In this document: piece by piece, positions 62,314 through 64,000 of the stretch
How positions within the stretch are numbered: position 1 is the first letter of the stretch
Layout of the letters: every line of letters starts with the position of its first letter
DNA from: Dactylosporangium fulvum
Lineage (GTDB): Bacteria; Actinomycetota; Actinomycetes; Mycobacteriales; Micromonosporaceae
Direction: 5' to 3'
NCBI RefSeq assembly: GCF_025137375.1
Contig: NZ_CP073720.1
Location: forward strand, 8,022,501-8,086,500
Length of the DNA stretch: 64,000 bases
The notes under the pieces: model-generated
What the model saw: only the letters and a program-made list of their open reading frames with translations
What the model was told of the DNA's origin: nothing
Database searches by the model: none
Position numbers and translations under genes: made by a program

Positions 62314-62349
62314 GTTGCCCTGTCCGCGACGGAGCGCGAACAGGGCAAC
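62314..62349 (-). terminator. Hairpin downstream of alaS
   Basis: GTTGCCCTGTCCGCG (62314-62328) pairs with CGCGAACAGGGCAAC (62335-62349) at 14 of 15 positions around a 6-nt loop, about 190 nt after alaS. Candidate terminator. Confidence 0.6.
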
Positions 62350-62489
62350 AGGCAGGCCACAAGGAGCGCTTGCCGAGCCGGCCCGCCGGTCCTCCGGTGG
62401 GGCCGGCACTTCCGGGGGCCGCCGATCTCCGGTGGGGCCGGCGCCGACAGCGGCGCCGGCCAGGGGTGGCGCCTCCGGCGAAAGGCCGT

Positions 62490-62554
62490 CCTACAGGACA
62501 CTCCACGGCGCTTGCAGGGCGCACTTCGCGGCGCTTACAGGGCACGCTCCACGG
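62490..62554 (-). repeat. Three tandem 21-23 bp repeats across the alaS stop codon
   Basis: Units 62534-62554, 62511-62533 and 62490-62510 share the pattern CCGTGGAGnGTGCCCTGTAAG with several substitutions. The first unit contains the last alaS codons and its TAA; the other two lie downstream, so the gene end has been duplicated outwards. Confidence 0.75.
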
Positions 62555-64000
62555 CGGTCAGCAGGGCCGGGGCCTCCGTCGCGGGGACGCCGCCGCCCTG
62601 GGCCAGGTCGGCGCTGCCGCCGCCGCGGCCGGACAGGGCGCCCTTCACCAGGTCACCGGCGCTCAGGCCGCGGGACTTGGCCGCGCCGTTGACACCGACG
62701 ACCAGGGACGCCTTGCCGCCGGACCGGGAGGTTACGGCGACGACCGCCGGCCGGTCCGACGGGATGCGCCCGCGGATCTCCTGGACCAGCGTGCGGACCT
62801 CGTTGGCCGAGGTGCCCTCCGGCGCCTCGGTGCCGACGAAGGCGACCCCGCGGATGTCGCGCGCCGCGTCGGCCAGGCCGCCGGCGCCCGCCAGGACCAG
62901 CTGCACACGCAGCTTCTCCAGCTCCCGCTCGGCGTCGCGCAGCTGCGCCACGGTCTGCTCGACCCGGTCGGCGACCTGGTCACCGGGCACGCGGAACAGC
63001 TCCGCGAGCCGCGACACGAGCACGTGCTCACGCGCCAGGTGGCCGAACGCGTCGAGACCGACGAGGGCCTCCACACGCCGCACGCCCGCACCGACGGACG
63101 ACTCGGACAGAATCTTCACCAGGCCGAGCTGGCTGGATCGCTCGACGTGGGTGCCGCCGCACAGCTCACGGGCGTAGTCGCCGACCTCGACGACCCGGAC
63201 CTCGTCGCCGTACTTCTCGCCGAACAGCGCCATCGCGCCGAGCTTGCGCGCCTCCTCCTGCGAGGTGATGAACGCGTGCACCAGCAGGTCACGCAGGAGC
63301 ACCTCGTTGACCTGCTGTTCCACGTCGGTCAGCACGCTCTGCGGCACCGCGCCGGGCGTGTTGAAGTCGAACCGCAGCCGGCCCGGCGCGTTGAGCGAAC
63401 CCGCCTGGGTCGCCGACTCACCGAGGAAGTTGCGCATCGTCTGGTGGATCAGGTGGGTCGCGGTGTGCGCCCGCGACACGGCCCGCCGCCGGTTGACGTC
63501 GATCTCGGCGAACGCGGCGTCACCGACCCGCACCTCGCCGTCGAGCACCTTCGCCCGGTGCACGATGAGGCCGGGCAGCGGCGACTGCACGTCGATGACC
63601 TCGACCCGGCCGCTGCCGAGCGTGATGATGCCCATGTCGGCCTGCTGGCCACCGCTCTCCGCGTAGAACGGGGTCGCGTCGAGGACCAGCGAGATCTCGT
63701 CGCCCTCCCCCGCCACCGTCGCGCCGAGCAGCGACCGGACCCGCGACTCGCGGGCGACCTCGCGGTATCCGGTGAACTCGACCGGACCGCCCTCTTCGAG
63801 CGCCGCCCGGTACGCCGACAGGTCGGCGTGCCCGGTCTTGCGTGCCTGCGCGTCGGCCTTCGCCGCGGCCTTCTGGTCGGCCATGAGCCGGCGGAACCCG
63901 GCCTCGTCGACCCGCAAGCCCTGCTCGGCCGCGATCTCCAACGTCAGGTCGATCGGGAAGCCATAGGTGTCGTGCAACTGGAACGCCTTGTCACCAGCGA
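62535..64000 (-). CDS. alaS: Alanyl-tRNA synthetase, C-terminal part (cut by window edge)
   Basis: The visible ~487 residues lack the N-terminal catalytic core. They hold the editing domain with zinc ligands HTATHLIHQ and CGGTHVERSSQLGLVKI, a coiled-coil linker (LRDAERELEKLRVQL), and the C-Ala/DHHA1 domain with GVNGAAKSRGLSAGDLVKG and GGGSADLAQGGG. Ends normally in VERAL before the tandem repeats. The start lies beyond the right edge. Confidence 0.97.
   Translation of the reverse strand, partial: AGDKAFQLHDTYGFPIDLTLEIAAEQGLRVDEAGFRRLMADQKAAAKADAQARKTGHADLSAYRAALEEGGPVEFTGYREVARESRVRSLLGATVAGEGDEISLVLDATPFYAESGGQQADMGIITLGSGRVEVIDVQSPLPGLIVHRAKVLDGEVRVGDAAFAEIDVNRRRAVSRAHTATHLIHQTMRNFLGESATQAGSLNAPGRLRFDFNTPGAVPQSVLTDVEQQVNEVLLRDLLVHAFITSQEEARKLGAMALFGEKYGDEVRVVEVGDYARELCGGTHVERSSQLGLVKILSESSVGAGVRRVEALVGLDAFGHLAREHVLVSRLAELFRVPGDQVADRVEQTVAQLRDAERELEKLRVQLVLAGAGGLADAARDIRGVAFVGTEAPEGTSANEVRTLVQEIRGRIPSDRPAVVAVTSRSGGKASLVVGVNGAAKSRGLSAGDLVKGALSGRGGGSADLAQGGGVPATEAPALLTAVERAL

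Larger units (their letters stand above)
61978..62534. other. Gene-free 560-bp spacer between alaS and ruvX
   Basis: No convincing gene in any frame. It holds a palindrome (62192-62248), a hairpin of 15-nt arms (62314-62349), a pair of 16-bp direct repeats CTCCGGTGGGGCCGGC 35 bp apart (62392 and 62427), a perfect 11-bp hairpin GGCCGGCGCCG (62436-62461) and tandem repeats at the alaS end. In most relatives ruvX follows alaS closely. Confidence 0.75.

Overview
The window is 64 kb of very GC-rich actinobacterial core chromosome. The gene content and order (argCJBDFRGH, pheST, infC-rpmI-rplT, the rib operon, rsmB-fmt-def-priA-metK-coaBC-rpoZ-mihF, pyrRBC-carAB-pyrDF, bldD, nusB-efp, aroBKCE-mltG-ruvX-alaS) together with BldD, the actinobacterial integration host factor and an MptB-type mannosyltransferase point to a filamentous actinomycete, most likely Micromonosporaceae (Actinoplanes/Dactylosporangium-like). 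That family placement is inference. Almost all housekeeping operons lie on the minus strand. ATGA/GTGA stop-start overlaps are the normal junction, and GTG or TTG starts are frequent.

Layout. 1-7.2 kb: arginine operon transcribed leftwards from a compact argC promoter with an ARG-box-like site. Its argG is visibly decayed and a 82-bp palindrome sits where its C-terminus should be. 7.5-11.6 kb: a large LAL-type LuxR regulator and a polytopic membrane protein. 11.7-14.8 kb: a sugar-nucleotide/polysaccharide block (nucleotide-sugar dehydrogenase, GT2 glycosyltransferase, epimerase) with codon usage unlike its neighbours. 15.0-20.9 kb: pheST, a SPOUT rRNA methyltransferase and infC-rpmI-rplT, with an AUC start on infC and a structured leader. 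21.2-24.5 kb: PH-domain protein, hisG, hisE, a GerMN lipoprotein-like partner and an ECF sigma factor. 25.2-28.8 kb: ribDE-ribBA-ribH under an FMN riboswitch. 28.9-34.1 kb: a response regulator with a degenerate GGDEF domain, rpe, hemerythrin, rsmB, fmt, def. 34.1-37.5 kb: plus-strand amidohydrolase/ABC exporter/P-loop kinase operon. 37.5-43.4 kb: priA, metK, coaBC, rpoZ and mihF, with gmk missing from its usual place. 43.5-52.5 kb: the complete pyr operon, led by pyrR with a PyrR-binding loop next to its Shine-Dalgarno. 52.6-55.2 kb: bldD, an AbiEi/DUF559-type protein, nusB, efp. 55.4-64 kb: mptB, then aroB-aroK-aroC-aroE-mltG-ruvX and the 3' part of alaS.

How the parts work together: the window carries most of the de novo arginine, pyrimidine, riboflavin and late shikimate routes, several translation factors, and two components tied to c-di-GMP biology (BldD and the GGDEF response regulator). 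I found no phage, plasmid, CRISPR array, rRNA or tRNA gene. The most unusual signals are the decaying argG with its palindrome, a set of four 52-82 bp intergenic palindromes, several apparently leaderless promoters, the missing gmk, and the regulatory structures in front of infC, pyrR and bldD. No clearly new multi-gene system is visible. The best candidates for something undescribed are the palindrome family and the infC leader.
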